A stretch of 64,000 nucleotides of DNA from Symbiodinium natans (Eukaryota > Sar > Dinophyceae > Suessiales > Symbiodiniaceae), in the NCBI GenBank assembly GCA_905221605.1, contig CAJNDS010000524.1, forward strand, positions 674,581 to 738,580. The letters run 5' to 3'. Positions within the stretch are counted from its first letter, which is position 1, and every line of letters starts with the position of its first letter. The notes beneath the pieces are model-generated. The model ran no database searches and was not told the origin of the DNA. It saw only the letters and a list, made by a program, of their open reading frames with translations. This document shows positions 32,894 through 42,721 of the stretch, piece after piece. The position numbers and the translations under genes are program-made.

Positions 32894-35800
32894 AATCCTG
32901 GATTTTAAGCACTACAATACGTTTGAAAAAAAGATTGCTCTGGGACCTGGTTTGGCAACCATTTTTTGGAACAATTTCTGTGCGACATTCTGGAAACCAT
33001 GAATTTAAGCTTTCGAGAAATTGTCACTGCTGGCCGCTGTCAAAACTGGATTTGGAAGGTCTTGACCTCGCTCACAAATCGTTTCGATTTTAAGGTTCAG
33101 TTTTAAAGGCCTTTTTGTTGTACGGGATGACCATCTGCGTTTTTTCGATGTAACACCCTGGGATTTCGAGTTGCACTTCAAGGCCCTGTTTGGGAATTAC
33201 TGAAAACCCCTGCCTTAGGCCCTCAGACTGCGCATGTTTTGTTTGTATTTAATCTGGACACCTTGACTTTGTGGGGTTTCGGTTTAGGGTATAGGGCTTC
33301 AATTTTCACACATGTTCCTGCCACAACGGTGCACCATCATGGTTTTTCCATCGGAAACGGCCAGGGCATCATAAATTTTGGAAGCTAAGCAAAAACAATG
33401 TCTTGACCTGCAGTTTGGTGTTCAAGGCTTCGGGCCCTACAGATGCTTCCCTCCAGAATTGGCTCAAATCAGCACCCCGCCCCTTGAAATCCCTAAGAAA
33501 TCTTAGGCCCCCACCACGTAAGTCCGAAGACACTGTTAGCGTCTTCAAGTTTAGGTTGGAGACTTAAACTCTCGGGTTTCAGGTTTAGGGCCAAAGTTTA
33601 GGGAGGTGTGGGGGCTATCTTCAAGTCCAAAAGCTTGTCCATGTTTTAGGGCCCTTAAGAAGTCCCCCATGCTGAAACTGACATCTTCACGTTTAGATTG
33701 CAGGCTTCAACTCTTGGTTTTCAGGTTTAGGGGGGTTTAGGGAGGTTTAGGGCGGTTTAGGGAGGTTTAGGGACTACCTTAAAGTCAAAAACAGTTTTCC
33801 CGCCCCTTAGAGCCCCTGAGAAGTCCTAAGGCCCCACACCAAAACTGACACCTTCAGTTTAGGTAGGAGGCTTCAACTTTTAGTTTGCAGGCTTTGGGAA
33901 GTTTAGGGACTATCTTTGAGTTAAAATATTTTTGATTTGAGCACGGGTTCTTCGTGAGGGCTCGGTTGCGGCTTTTGGCCTGTGACAACAGTTTGAGGCA
34001 TTGGGAGTTGCCTTTTTGGCCTCTGGGCACTATTTTGAGGCACAGGGTGTTTCTTTTACCTTCGCGTGACAAAATCATTCCAACATGGGACAACAGGCGA
34101 AAAACAAACATTTGCACGACCGAATCACTCCCAAAAGTGATGCGAAGCCACAATTCCATACCCCAACTACAAGTCCCGCACAAAAAAAGCAATCAGACCA
34201 AAACCAACGGGAGCGACACAGGGAGCGACACGGGAGCGACGGGAGCGACACGGGAGGGACAAAAGGAGCGACGCGGGAGCGACGGGAGCGACAAGGGGAG
34301 CGACAAGGGGAGCGACACAGGGAGCGACGGGAGCGACACGAGGAGCGACACGGGAGCGACCCAACCTCGTAGATTATGTAGATTTTGTAGTTGGGGTATG
34401 GAATTGCGGCTTCGCATCACTGTTGGGAGTGATTCGGTCGTGTGAATGCTTGCTTTTCGCCTGTTGTCCCATTTTGGAATGATTTTGTCACGCGAATGCA
34501 AAAAAAACACCCTGCGGGCCCTGGCGCCCCGAAATAGCGTCCACCGGCCAAAAAGATAACTCCCAATGCCTCAAACTGTTGTCACAGGCCAAAAGCCCAA
34601 CCGAGCCCTGGCGAAAAACCTGTGCTCAAATCAAAAATATTTTAACTCAAAGATAGCCCCGAAACTTCCCAAAGCCTGCAAAGCAAAAGTTTATAAAAGC
34701 CTCCTACCTAAATTGAAGATGTCAGTTTTAGTGTGGGGGCTTAGGGTTTCTTAAGGGCTCTAAGGGGCGGGAAAACTGTCTGTTGACTTTAAGATAGTCC
34801 CTAAACCCCCCTAAACCTGAAAACCAAGAGTTTAAGCCTGCAATCTAAACTTGAAGATGTCAGTTTTAGCCTGGGGACTTTTTAAGCGCCTTAAAAAATG
34901 GACAAGCTTTTGGACTTGAAGATGGCCCCCAGACCTCCCTAAAATTTGGTCCTAAACCTGAAACCCGAGAGTTTAAGTCTCCAACCTAAACTTGAAGACG
35001 CTAACAGTGTCTTCGGACTTGGCGTGGGGGCCTAAGACTTCTTAGGGACTTCAAGGGGCGGGGTGCTGATTTGAGCCAATTCTGGAGGGAAGCATCTGTA
35101 GGGCCCGAAACCCTGAACACCAAACTGCCCAGGTCAAGACATTGTTTTTGCTTAGCTTCCAAAATTTATGACGCCCTGGCCGTTTCCGATGGAAAAACCA
35201 TGATGGTGCACCGTTGTGGCAGGAACATGTGTGAAAATTGAAACCCTATACCCTAAACCTAAACCCGAAATAAAGGGCCACAAAACACACAGAACCAGCA
35301 GCCATCGGAAAATAGAAACTGCTTAACCCTGCAAACCAAGCAAAATCGTGAGCCCTGGGCCATCTTCATTCCCCCCGCCCCCTTATTATTTCCGCTGCCC
35401 ACAGCGCATGAACAAAAATTGTTTTGTTGAGGAGCCCAAGCAAGTCGATATGTAGCCCCAAAAAAGATTTATAGTGAGCATTCCCAAGACATGCTAAATC
35501 AACCAGCCTACACGACAAAAATCACGCAACCAAAAAAACGTCCAAAATCATGAGCCTTCCCAAAAGGGCTCACCCCCCTCCGCCCGTTTCCCCTGCTTTC
35601 CACAAAGCACGAAAAAATGAAATCATGTTTTTGTTGCGGTGTCCTGTAAAAGCCGATCTGTCGCCAAAGACAAAGAAAAACGAAACGGGTTCTTAGCAAA
35701 ACATACCAAAACAAGAACCCCCCAAAAAAACGCCACTAAACCCTAAAAAAACCTGAAAAACCATGAGCCCTTGGAGAACCCTCGAAATGGCTCGCGCCCC

Positions 35801-36055
35801 CGTGTCTTTCTTACCTGCGCTTAGCCTGGAGGTTCGGTTGCCGGCTAGCATCCGATCCACCAGAAAGCTTCGGACTGTCACGCGGCAGTGATTGCACTTC
35901 GGCATTCGCTGCACCGGGGGTCGGTTGCCAAACTGCATCCGATCTAGAAGAAAGCTTGAGATTGCTGCAAGGTTGCTCAACGGCATCCTGCACAGGCTGT
36001 CCCTGACCCGCAAAATGCAAGGGTCCAGGGTCACCAAACTCGACTGATTGGGGCC
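32894..36055. mobile_element. ~3-kb insertion between Gag and Pol of element A
   Basis: Element B has under 0.1 kb between Gag and Pol; here there are about 3.1 kb of non-coding sequence. It contains the large palindrome (33270-35290), and then at 35330-35820 two or three diverged ~200-bp tandem units sharing gagcc, ccccccgccc, ttttgttg and caaagacaaag-type blocks. No ORF is supported. I infer an inserted fold-back element. Exact ends and any target duplication are not visible. Confidence 0.65.
33270..35290. repeat. ~2-kb imperfect palindrome (fold-back) with GGGAGCGACA minisatellite at its centre
   Basis: The left arm, about 33275-34173, is repeated inverted at about 34387-35275. Matching landmarks: ttttcacacatgttcctgcc (33303) with ggcaggaacatgtgtgaaaa (35217); gcaaaaacaatgtcttgacc (33388) with ggtcaagacattgtttttgc (35133); agtccgaagacactgttagc (33520) with gctaacagtgtcttcggact (35001); ccataccccaactacaag (34157) with ttgtagttggggtatgg (34385). 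The ~210-nt centre is mostly a (GGGAGCGACA)n repeat at 34205-34362. Arms contain TTTAGGG-like patches. Confidence 0.9.
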
Positions 36056-37330
36056 CTAGTCACTCCGACTGAGCCTTGCTCCGCTTCGGGCAAGCAGAAG
36101 CGCCGTGGCCATGCTGCCCACACTTCGGGATGGCGCATGCGTGGAGGCCCCTCTGGCACGCATTGTTCTTGACCTCATTGGCACAAGTGCCGAGCTGGAA
36201 TCCGTAGCAGTACGGATTTCCTTTCTTCGTGGCAGACACGCACCCCCACGCCACCATTTGCGCTGGCATCCCGGGAGCTTTGGTCTTTCCTTTGCCCTTG
36301 CCCTGGCCCTTGGGATTGCGAGGCTTGCGGGGGCCGTAGGGACCGGGGCGCTCGGGTCGCTCCAACTCCTTGCCTTTTCATCAAGGGATCGAGAAGAAGC
36401 AGAAGGAAGCGGCTGCATCAAGCACACGACATCGAAAGAATTCATGACAGTTTGGAGGTGCGTGTCCAAGGGCCTGGCTCCACCAGAGGATTGCACTCCG
36501 TCACGGGTCAGGTCTCGCAACTCGCTGAAGAGCTTCTTGTCTGCAGCTACGAGTTGAGCCCAGGTTGGCCGAACATACCCAGCCGGGGCTTCCTGCATGC
36601 GTGCACGCATCAAACGATCACTCCACTGTTGCATGGTCGCGTACTCGACAAGGTTGGCTTGGTCCATGGCAAGGGAACGGCGCTGCAACGCCTGCATGAC
36701 ATGAACCTCGGAAGATGTGACCGCTTTCTGTTCCGCATCCTTGTTTTCAACCTTCAGACGCCCAGTGTGCTCGTCGACGGTGAAGCGGGTGTCACGGCGT
36801 CGGTCTGAGCCCACTTCTTGCTCTCTTGAAGTACATATTTCCCAAGACAGATAGCGAAGCTCGTTGTTTTCATAGCAAGCCACGGCCCTGTCTACCAAGG
36901 CCTCGCTAGGTTCGCTCAAGCCCTTGATGGAGACTCCAACGAGCTTCTTTTTCTGCTTCTCGAACCTCTCGGCTCGCTCGGGTTGTGTCAGGCGCCTGCT
37001 TGCTGGCTCTTCGGACTTCTCGATCTTTTGGCGCAGCTCAGAAGTGACAACGGCGTAGGACTCGTGGTACAGGGCCCGGAAACTGGCCTGGACACCAAGT
37101 TCCGCATCCCTCCCAAGCATGAGCTTCAGTGCGGCCATCAACGGGGATTCATCGGCTTGACCTGGGGTGAAGCTGGAGATGAACGCCAACTGTCTCAGTG
37201 AAGATACCGCGGCTTTGATTTTTGTGGCATCCTCCTTTGTGAGTCCGCTGGCATCTACCCTCGCATTGAAAACACTCTGACTGTCCGAGTAAGAGGCAGC
37301 CATCCTCCTAGCTGCACCTGACGGGATCAA
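36056..37330 (-). CDS. Gag-like protein of element A with frameshifted CCCH zinc-knuckle tail
   Basis: The 424-codon frame has its first in-frame ATG at 37303 (MAASYSDSQSVF). The N-terminal 300 residues are helical and charged, with no enzymatic motif, as expected of a Gag or RNA-binding structural protein. After about 36385 the real tail continues in the -1 frame (36365-36060): a GKGKGKTK basic stretch, then CYGFQLGTC, CQRGLHACAIPKCGQHGHGASAC, a Cys/His cluster like CCCH zinc fingers. The in-frame tail of the 424-codon ORF is therefore probably an artefact of a frameshift near 36365-36385. It lies directly downstream of the recombinase and before the insertion. The call rests on position and composition. 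Confidence 0.7.
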   Translation of the reverse strand: MIPSGAARRMAASYSDSQSVFNARVDASGLTKEDATKIKAAVSSLRQLAFISSFTPGQADESPLMAALKLMLGRDAELGVQASFRALYHESYAVVTSELRQKIEKSEEPASRRLTQPERAERFEKQKKKLVGVSIKGLSEPSEALVDRAVACYENNELRYLSWEICTSREQEVGSDRRRDTRFTVDEHTGRLKVENKDAEQKAVTSSEVHVMQALQRRSLAMDQANLVEYATMQQWSDRLMRARMQEAPAGYVRPTWAQLVAADKKLFSELRDLTRDGVQSSGGARPLDTHLQTVMNSFDVVCLMQPLPSASSRSLDEKARSWSDPSAPVPTAPASLAIPRARARAKERPKLPGCQRKWWRGGACLPRRKEIRTATDSSSALVPMRSRTMRARGASTHAPSRSVGSMATALLLARSGARLSRSD

Positions 37331-37597
37331 GCCAAAACGTGCTCACTCGGCTGCCGAAATCCACCGCACGCATACAGCATGATAGTCAAAACTCGGACGG
37401 GTGCTCACCTTGCCATCTCTGTAAGCTTGCGTTCTTTTTCTCGTTCTCGGCAAAAAGAACACGTTTGGCTCGGCATCGCCTTTGCGCCCCTGAGCACGGG
37501 CCTGGCATCGTCAAAGACGCCCCAGGCCCTCTCCTCCTGCCAGGGGTGGTTCGCAAGCCCTGGCATCACCCAAAAGGCGCCCCAAGTCTGCGATCCA

Positions 37598-39345
37598 TCA
37601 CACTGGTCCCTCAGAAGATCTTGGATAACACTGCTTGCAAAACGGATACAAAACTTGCGGTATATCATCGCACTTAGAAGATGACGAGGTGATCGCTCGG
37701 CCGCAGCGGAACATAGTGCCCTCCTCCGACGAAACAACATGGATGAAGCGACTGACTCGATGACGAAACACCTCTGCCTCATCCAGCCGTTCCCTCAAGC
37801 CGGGCTCGGGCTGCCACGGACCAACAAGCTCGTCGACGGCCTGCTCCTCTTCCTCCAAGTCTGGACGCTCCTCGTCTTCACTGCCTTCTGTTGACTCCGA
37901 AACGTCGTCCGGGAGGGCCTCTGGTGCAGCCGGGCGCTCCGGTGTGAACATCCCTGACCTTGTGCAGTCGGGTCTGAACTTGTCGAAGGCGATGTCCTCC
38001 AGAATCTGATCGAACTGCCTTAATGCCGGGGCGACGTTGTCTCTGCCGTACACGACGTCGCTGTCCGCCTGAGAGGCACTGTGGTACCCCAGAATCAATC
38101 GAATTTCCTTGCTGGCCCCCCATTTTGCAGCCCAGCTGAGGCCGGTGGCCTTCATGGAATGCGTGCCAAGAAGCTTGACTGTAGCAACGTCCTCCCCGGC
38201 CTTATACAGCAGGCTCCTCAACCACTTGGCTCCCATCCCAACGGCAATCGGCGATGAGGCCCAACCCCCCCCGTCCATAGGGGCGGGCAAGAGGGGCGAG
38301 TCCTCAGACCAGCCAGGGCCGTAAAGCTCGGCGATGTCCATCCACGCAATCGCCCACGACTCATCGAGAAGGCCCTGAACCGGGGCGCACATGGAAAGGT
38401 AGCGCGTCTTCCGCTCGAGGGTGTAAGCCGTCTTCGTTCGACACACAGAAGCTTCAAGGAAGCCCCTGACTCCACCATCGGGCAGATCGGTAACATCCTT
38501 GGTGATAGCGCCACTATTTTGCATGTCGGAGAACCGCGCACGAGCATAGGTGGCGTACAGGAAACATCCGGCAGCATATCTGTCTGACCCACTGAAGTCA
38601 CCCCAGCCGGTGACGATCTTTTCCAAGGCCTTGACGTGCGAGACCTTGAGCGGCGGCTTCTGAACTTGCTTTCTCTTGTTCAAGTACAGAGCGTTGCAAG
38701 CACCAGTCAAACGGGTCGAAAAGACATCTTCAAACTTGCATTCAAGGACATGCCGACAGAAAGCCACCGAACTCAGGAAGCTGCGAGCGAAAGTAGGGGC
38801 TTGCCTGGCGCAGTACTCCTTGACGAAGCGGTACAAGAGGTCTTCCCTGAATGGGAAAGGCGGCTGGCCTTCCTTTTTACAGAACTTCAAGTACCTGAGG
38901 ATTGGCCCCGCTCGGCCATGCAGTGTGGCGCTCGCCTTCAAAGCAAAAATGTCAAGTAGAACCGAAGACAACTGCTGAGGTCACCACCGGAAGCATCCAC
39001 CGCAACCTTCTCCACGACCCCGAAGTGCTCGCCGTGTGACAGCATTATGCCACTCCATTTGGCAATGGCAGCGGATCTGCTTTCTGTCTGCTTAGCATGC
39101 CAAGGGGTCCCTTTGGACTTTGCAAACGGAATACTGGGCGCAGGGGCCGGCACAGGAGGTGTTGTGGGGAGGGGAGCAGAGGACCCCAAGGCTGCACTCG
39201 GGAGCCCGACGCCCCACCGTTGGTAGGGAGGGAGGCCTGGCAGAATGCTTGGTGGATTGAGAATCTGGGATGTCCCAGGGCTGCACGAACCTGGTTTTGG
39301 ACCCTTTAAGGAGGTACTCGAGATGCTGTTCGTAGGCCTCTTCAA
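37598..39345 (-). CDS. Tyrosine recombinase of element A (frameshift near 38970)
   Basis: The main frame, 38971-37598, carries a YR catalytic domain: ATYARARFSD near residue 142 (Arg I), THSMKATGLSW near 271 (box II, with Lys where Arg II is usual), GYHSASQAD and VVYGRD near 307 (Tyr nucleophile). The N-terminal part is in another frame, 39345 to about 38965 (ends ...KWSGIMLSHGEHFGVVEK, then DASGGDLSS), and joins by a one-base shift at the LSSVLLDIF junction. YRs integrate the circular cDNA of DIRS/PAT/Ngaro retrotransposons in place of a DDE integrase. The acidic C-terminal tail ends in a Cys-containing segment. The gene is 5' in the element, immediately inside A1. Confidence 0.82.
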
Positions 39346-39826
39346 GGTTGCGCTTCATTGTCCCAAGAAAAGCCCCTAATCAACCAAAAAGGACCCTGAA
39401 GCGCTGAGGGCCGAGCAGAACTCAAGAAGCCAGCGGCAAAAGAATCCGCAGACAAGTATGAGGCCAGTGCGCGGCAGCCACGAGGGCAGCCCAGGAACCT
39501 GGAGAGAGAAAGAGGAGCAGACGGGCTCCGTCGGAGCGGCTGATCAAAACACCTCGGAGGTTACTCTCAAAGATGTACGTCAGCAGACTGGGGGCTTCCT
39601 GGGAGTATTCAAGAAGGCGCTCAAAGTAGAAAGAACGTGGCCGCAAGCGAAGTGCAACAAAAGGTGCAATCACAGGAGGCTCGAGAAGCTCGGAAGCCCC
39701 GGACTCGCTGCTCCCACTGGGGGAGAAAAGCATCCGCCACCCCCGCGGGGTGCTTGTTCGGAGGGGGCCCGTTTGGAAAGGAAGAACCTGTTGAGGACCC
39801 ACAAGGTTACTCAAGAACTGGGCCCA

Positions 39827-40149
39827 GGAAAGAATTTTTCAGGCTCTCTGTCTATCTCAAAAGCTTTCAGCCCACAGCTTGAGAATGCAGACGAGTTCAA
39901 AGTGCAGAGCCTTGCCTCAAGGTTGAAAAATTCTCAATCTCTTAAAAATCATGATACTCGCAAGTTCCCCAAATTCTGCAAGCGGCGTCATGACGAGCAA
40001 ATGTTAAAACCATGATGCACGCAAGTTGCTACACGAGGGAAGTAGCTTCCCAGGTTACAAAGATCCGAAAAGCGAGTTTCAAAAGTGACAGACAACTTTT
40101 GAAACATTGTGTGTCTATAAAGCTATAGGAGACGAGTCTCCAATAAAGC
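39827..40149 (-). repeat. Element A terminal repeat A1
   Basis: 323 bp, apparently identical to A2 (28291-28613). It forms the 5' end of the element and ends AATAAAGC on the plus strand. Confidence 0.92.
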
Positions 40150-41355
40150 AAGGAGTGATCATCGAAAGGGAAAGCCCTTGGTGTACTGGCCGCAAGAGGT
40201 GGGCCTAAGGCAGTCTCCGAGCGGCACTTAACCACGGAATGATGGGTACCAGCACTACATGCGCCCACCAGGGCCAGGTGGCACAACACTTCCGCACTTG
40301 TACGCAAAGCCTGCAGGAGGAGCACTGGAGCAGAGCATGGGGATTCACACAGCACATGGCAACCGAGCGAAACACGGAAGCACCGAAAATGAACCCTGTA
40401 GGGTTGATTGCAATGCCGTTGGAGCACTACTGCTGGCCCCGCGGGCAACATCATTCGCGGCCGCGGATGCGACCATCCAGCAAGACCATGTATGGGTGAG
40501 CGTCTTGCCAGGATTAGTTACGTCACTGGCGGATGGCTCGTCATCCCTGAACTGGGAAGCTTGGCTGTAGGCAGGGACTAGCACTGGGTGCACGAAGGGA
40601 ATTGGCAGCATGGCTGCAAAACAATGGTATTCTGCTTGGTTCCACACCGGACAAACTGGCCACTGGTGCAGGAAGGCGGACCTGAGTTTGGAAGGCTTGG
40701 GCGGTGCGCCAAACATTGCTTCCGTCACAAGGGTCTTCAGGCGGACGATGAGCACGTTGACCAGGATGCCACGGTCGCCTCGAACACAACAGACAAGGCA
40801 TGCACTACCACTATAGACAGCATGGCACTGTTTTTCAAACCACATGACTCTACAGGCAAGATTCCTCAAGGAGGCTACCAAACATCACAAGCAGTCAGTG
40901 TTTACAGAAAGTCATGCGCTCATGATCATGGCTTTGAGCCTGCATCCTTGCATAAGCATCAATAGTCCAATGGACACATCTGGCACCATGGCCATGTTGT
41001 ATGACAGCCCCTTGGCTCATACAAAGGCACCATGTGCCACTTCATGAGACCCTCATAGCCCCTTGGCTGAGCAGACATTGCTCGTCTCATGCAATTGTAA
41101 CATACAATACATGTGTGAGCGCAAGCTCATGTCTTTTCTTGCTTTGCAAACCGCATCCTCATCATTAGTCCGGATCAGCCTTGCTTTCAAGGCAACATCG
41201 CGACTTCCATCTGATATGGGTTGCAGATATTGCAAAACACATTTGCAACGCGCCCGCATCACCAGCTTGGCTTTGCCGGTGTTTCGAGGCCACATCAGGA
41301 CGACCATCGGATATGGGTTGTAGACAGTGCAAAACACATGTGCAATGTGCACGGC
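40150..41355. repeat. Interior of element C with a ~95-bp tandem repeat
   Basis: No gene. At 41180-41350 two diverged units share atatgggttg, agacagtgcaaaacacat and gccttgctttcaaggc/gttt.gaggccac-type blocks. The rest is unique. Confidence 0.6.
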
Positions 41356-42564
41356 TCATGAACAAGGCCCCGTAACGTGATCGCGCGTCAAAGCGGCAAG
41401 ACAACTGCGGGCATTGAAGTTATGAGCACGGAGAAACATTTGGAGCCGCTCACTAGCGGAGGGACCCACTAGCTTTGTTAGGAGGGCCCAGTAGGAAGCC
41501 ATTTTACGTGGCCCCAAAAGGATCGCCTGGGGCACCGGGATGCAGCAATTGGCATCAAGGATGATGAGGGTGAAACCCTCTCCCACCAAGCTGTTGCGCA
41601 CCTGCTGCAAGGAAACCTCATCATGGAAGTTGAAACCTGGTGGGGTCCTGAAGTCCCACTGTTTCTGTCCAAGGTCCCGGCACTTGATGCCAGCAAGGGT
41701 GGCCTGAAGCACAACTCGACAACATTGGAGAGCCAGAGAAGTGCATGCTGCGGGAGGCAGAGCTGGGCCCTCCAACAAAGCGGTCAACGGGATCGCGCGT
41801 TCCGCAACAACATAATGCGCCTGGCACAAACCTTTCTCTCCAAGGGACACCCAAATGGAGCCGCTGTCGAAGATGCGAGCAAAGGCCGCAGGACACGCAG
41901 TAGCGCTTCGAACTTCATTGACATTGTCGGCGTCACATCCAGCGAGCTTTAACACCAGGTTGGCAGCTGGCTCCTCACCCTTCAGATGGTACACCTTCCG
42001 GAACCCACCTTTGAGCTCGGGCGCCCTGCTCGAGCCCAAAACCGACAAACTTCGCCCATCCACATCCAGGGCGAGACGAAGGTCATCCGGGAACATGTCT
42101 TTGCCTGTCAAGAATCCTGACGCACGCAGGAGCTTTATCGAGGGCCACGCCTTTGCCTCACTGGGCATTGGACCTTGATTGGCCTCTTGACTGGGGGCAG
42201 GAGAAATGGCGGGACCACTGCGCTGATTGGCCAAGCAATTTCCGCAAATGTCAAAGTCGCAGACCCTGCATCCCCAAAGCAAGCGCCGCGTGGCGAACTC
42301 CCTCTTGCACACGCTGCACCACCAATTTGGTTCAGGCGACCCAAAGGAAAGCAACGGATGACCTGAAGGACACGTGGGCCGGGCATCAAGTCTGGCCAGA
42401 AATGCCTCCGCATTCTCCGGAGTGAGCGTGACTCCCTCGCCAGATGTGGCTGAGTCACTTGAGCGGCTGACGTCTTCGGGCTCAAGTCTCTTCCGCTTAG
42501 GGGTTGGCGGACGAGGAGGCAGTGGCCGACCACCGGGCAGCAGGGCTTCGGATGTGCCGCACAC
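41356..42564 (-). CDS. Zinc-finger plus kinase-like cargo protein of element C
   Basis: 402 codons. After a Pro/Arg-rich N-terminus, residues ~63-112 hold a ZZ/DC1-like Cys cluster: CPSGH, WWCSVCKREF, WGCRVCDFDICGNC. The rest resembles a degenerate protein-kinase fold: KGGFRKVYHLKG (glycine-loop-like), ANLVLKLAG (possible Lys), NVNEVRSATACP (possible helix C Glu), AGIKCRDLGQKQWDF (catalytic-loop-like RD), LIILDANCC (possible metal Asp). Spacing and several residues are non-canonical, so activity is doubtful. The kinase reading is inference. It is the best-preserved ORF of element C and has no known role in retrotransposition, so I treat it as cargo or a captured host gene. Confidence 0.55.
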   Translation of the reverse strand: MCGTSEALLPGGRPLPPRPPTPKRKRLEPEDVSRSSDSATSGEGVTLTPENAEAFLARLDARPTCPSGHPLLSFGSPEPNWWCSVCKREFATRRLLWGCRVCDFDICGNCLANQRSGPAISPAPSQEANQGPMPSEAKAWPSIKLLRASGFLTGKDMFPDDLRLALDVDGRSLSVLGSSRAPELKGGFRKVYHLKGEEPAANLVLKLAGCDADNVNEVRSATACPAAFARIFDSGSIWVSLGEKGLCQAHYVVAERAIPLTALLEGPALPPAACTSLALQCCRVVLQATLAGIKCRDLGQKQWDFRTPPGFNFHDEVSLQQVRNSLVGEGFTLIILDANCCIPVPQAILLGPRKMASYWALLTKLVGPSASERLQMFLRAHNFNARSCLAALTRDHVTGPCS

Positions 42565-42721
42565 GCTTTCCAGAACCAGGCTTCAGCTTCCCCAGCACAA
42601 GGGGAAGCTGTGGCTTGCGTGGGGAAGCATTCGGTCCGCCGGGGAATTGAGCCTGGACCGGTAAAGACAGGCCGCGAACTCATGGAAGCTACCACTTGCT
42701 GCACTCTATGCGTTGACACCT

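Larger units (their letters stand above)
28002..40149 (-). mobile_element. Element A: YR retrotransposon with methyltransferase-like and 2OG-oxygenase-like domains
   Basis: In element orientation: A1 (40149-39827, 323 bp), tyrosine recombinase, Gag, a ~3 kb palindrome-bearing insertion, 2OG-oxygenase-like ORF, methyltransferase-like/RT/RNase H ORF, B1 (28886-28613, 274 bp), A2 (28613-28291), a 15-nt linker, B2 (28275-28002). A1 and A2 look identical and B1 and B2 differ at one site, so the insertion is recent. This is the A1-B1-A2-B2 split direct repeat plan of PAT/Ngaro elements. Reading frames are broken at three places despite the young repeats. Confidence 0.88.

Noticed and set aside
33460-33480. 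Possible dinoflagellate spliced-leader match (ttggctcaa)
   Set aside because: Only nine bases match and the place is inside the palindrome arm, with a mirrored copy; no full spliced-leader or SL RNA gene was seen.
34167-34372. Short repetitive ORFs (VAPLVAP / ERHGSDGSD type)
   Set aside because: Translations of the GGGAGCGACA minisatellite at the palindrome centre; not genes.
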